In this document: positions 6,607-6,698 of the stretch, in pieces | Layout: every line of letters starts with the position of its first letter | Numbering within the stretch: position 1 is the first letter of the stretch | DNA from: Coriobacteriia bacterium | GTDB taxonomy: Bacteria; Actinomycetota; Coriobacteriia; Anaerosomatales; SLCP01 | Assembly (NCBI GenBank): GCA_007123455.1 | Contig: SKKZ01000259.1 | Span: forward strand, 1 to 6,698 | Length of the DNA stretch: 6,698 nt | Direction of reading: 5' to 3' | Translations under genes and position numbers: made by a program | Notes under the pieces: model-generated | Seen by the model: only the letters and a program-made list of their open reading frames with translations | What the model was told of the DNA's origin: nothing | The model's database searches: none

Positions 6607-6698
6607 ATGAGTGCCGAGCGGCTGCTTGCCACCTTCATCGATCTCGTACGCATCGACAGCCCGTCGGGCCTGGAGGCCGCGCTCGCCGGTCACTGCGC
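6607..6698 (+). CDS. M20/PepT-like metallopeptidase, N-terminal fragment (runs off window)
   Basis: Only 30 codons are visible: MSAERLLATFIDLVRIDSPS then GLEAALAGHC. The pattern of a short amphipathic helix followed by F-x-x-L-V-R-I-D-S-P-S-G-x-E is the typical start of M20-family zinc exopeptidases, especially peptidase T-like tripeptidases. No metal ligands lie in this part, so the exact subfamily cannot be decided. The ATG is 4 nt after the pyrG stop, with AAGGGG at the end of pyrG placed 7 nt upstream as the ribosome binding site. This indicates co-transcription with pyrG. Confidence 0.65.
   Translation, partial: MSAERLLATFIDLVRIDSPSGLEAALAGHC

Overview
The window looks like a chromosomal segment from a high-GC Gram-positive bacterium, probably an actinobacterial or Coriobacteriia-like lineage. 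The signs are strong G/C bias at third codon positions, Shine-Dalgarno starts, and an actinobacterial-type MurJ (YEL-xx-GG and QLPYG motifs). Two adjacent envelope genes of a kind I recall mainly from Actinobacteria and Firmicutes point the same way. The phylum call is an inference and the genus cannot be named. I see no mobile element, CRISPR array, tRNA or rRNA.

Layout: positions 1-1367 hold most of a minus-strand murJ, the lipid II flippase, whose 3' end lies off the left edge. A 259-bp divergent intergenic region (1368-1626) carries candidate promoters for both directions and a long imperfect inverted repeat between them. On the plus strand there follow: a 771-residue secreted/multi-pass membrane protein with an alkaline-phosphatase-like ectodomain (1627-3942); a polyprenyl-phosphate sugar-1-phosphate transferase-like protein (PNPT/MraY/WecA superfamily, 3936-4889) overlapping it by 7 nt; a 99-bp gap with a possible internal promoter; pyrG, CTP synthase (4989-6602); and, 4 nt later, the first 30 codons of an M20/PepT-like peptidase running off the right edge.

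How the genes may work together: MurJ and the PNPT-like protein both belong to families that act on undecaprenyl-linked envelope precursors. PyrG makes CTP, which is needed for nucleic acids, phospholipids and CDP-linked precursors. The most interesting part is the overlapping pair formed by the AlkP-like membrane protein and the divergent PNPT enzyme. I know of no assigned function for it. It may be a lipid-linked glycan or phosphoglycan step. The AlkP-like ectodomain appears to lack a canonical metal-binding residue, and the PNPT protein has a changed substrate loop. Two other points deserve attention: murJ has no ATG/GTG/TTG start at the expected place, only an ATC behind a near-perfect Shine-Dalgarno; and a palindrome sits where it could control the divergent promoters.
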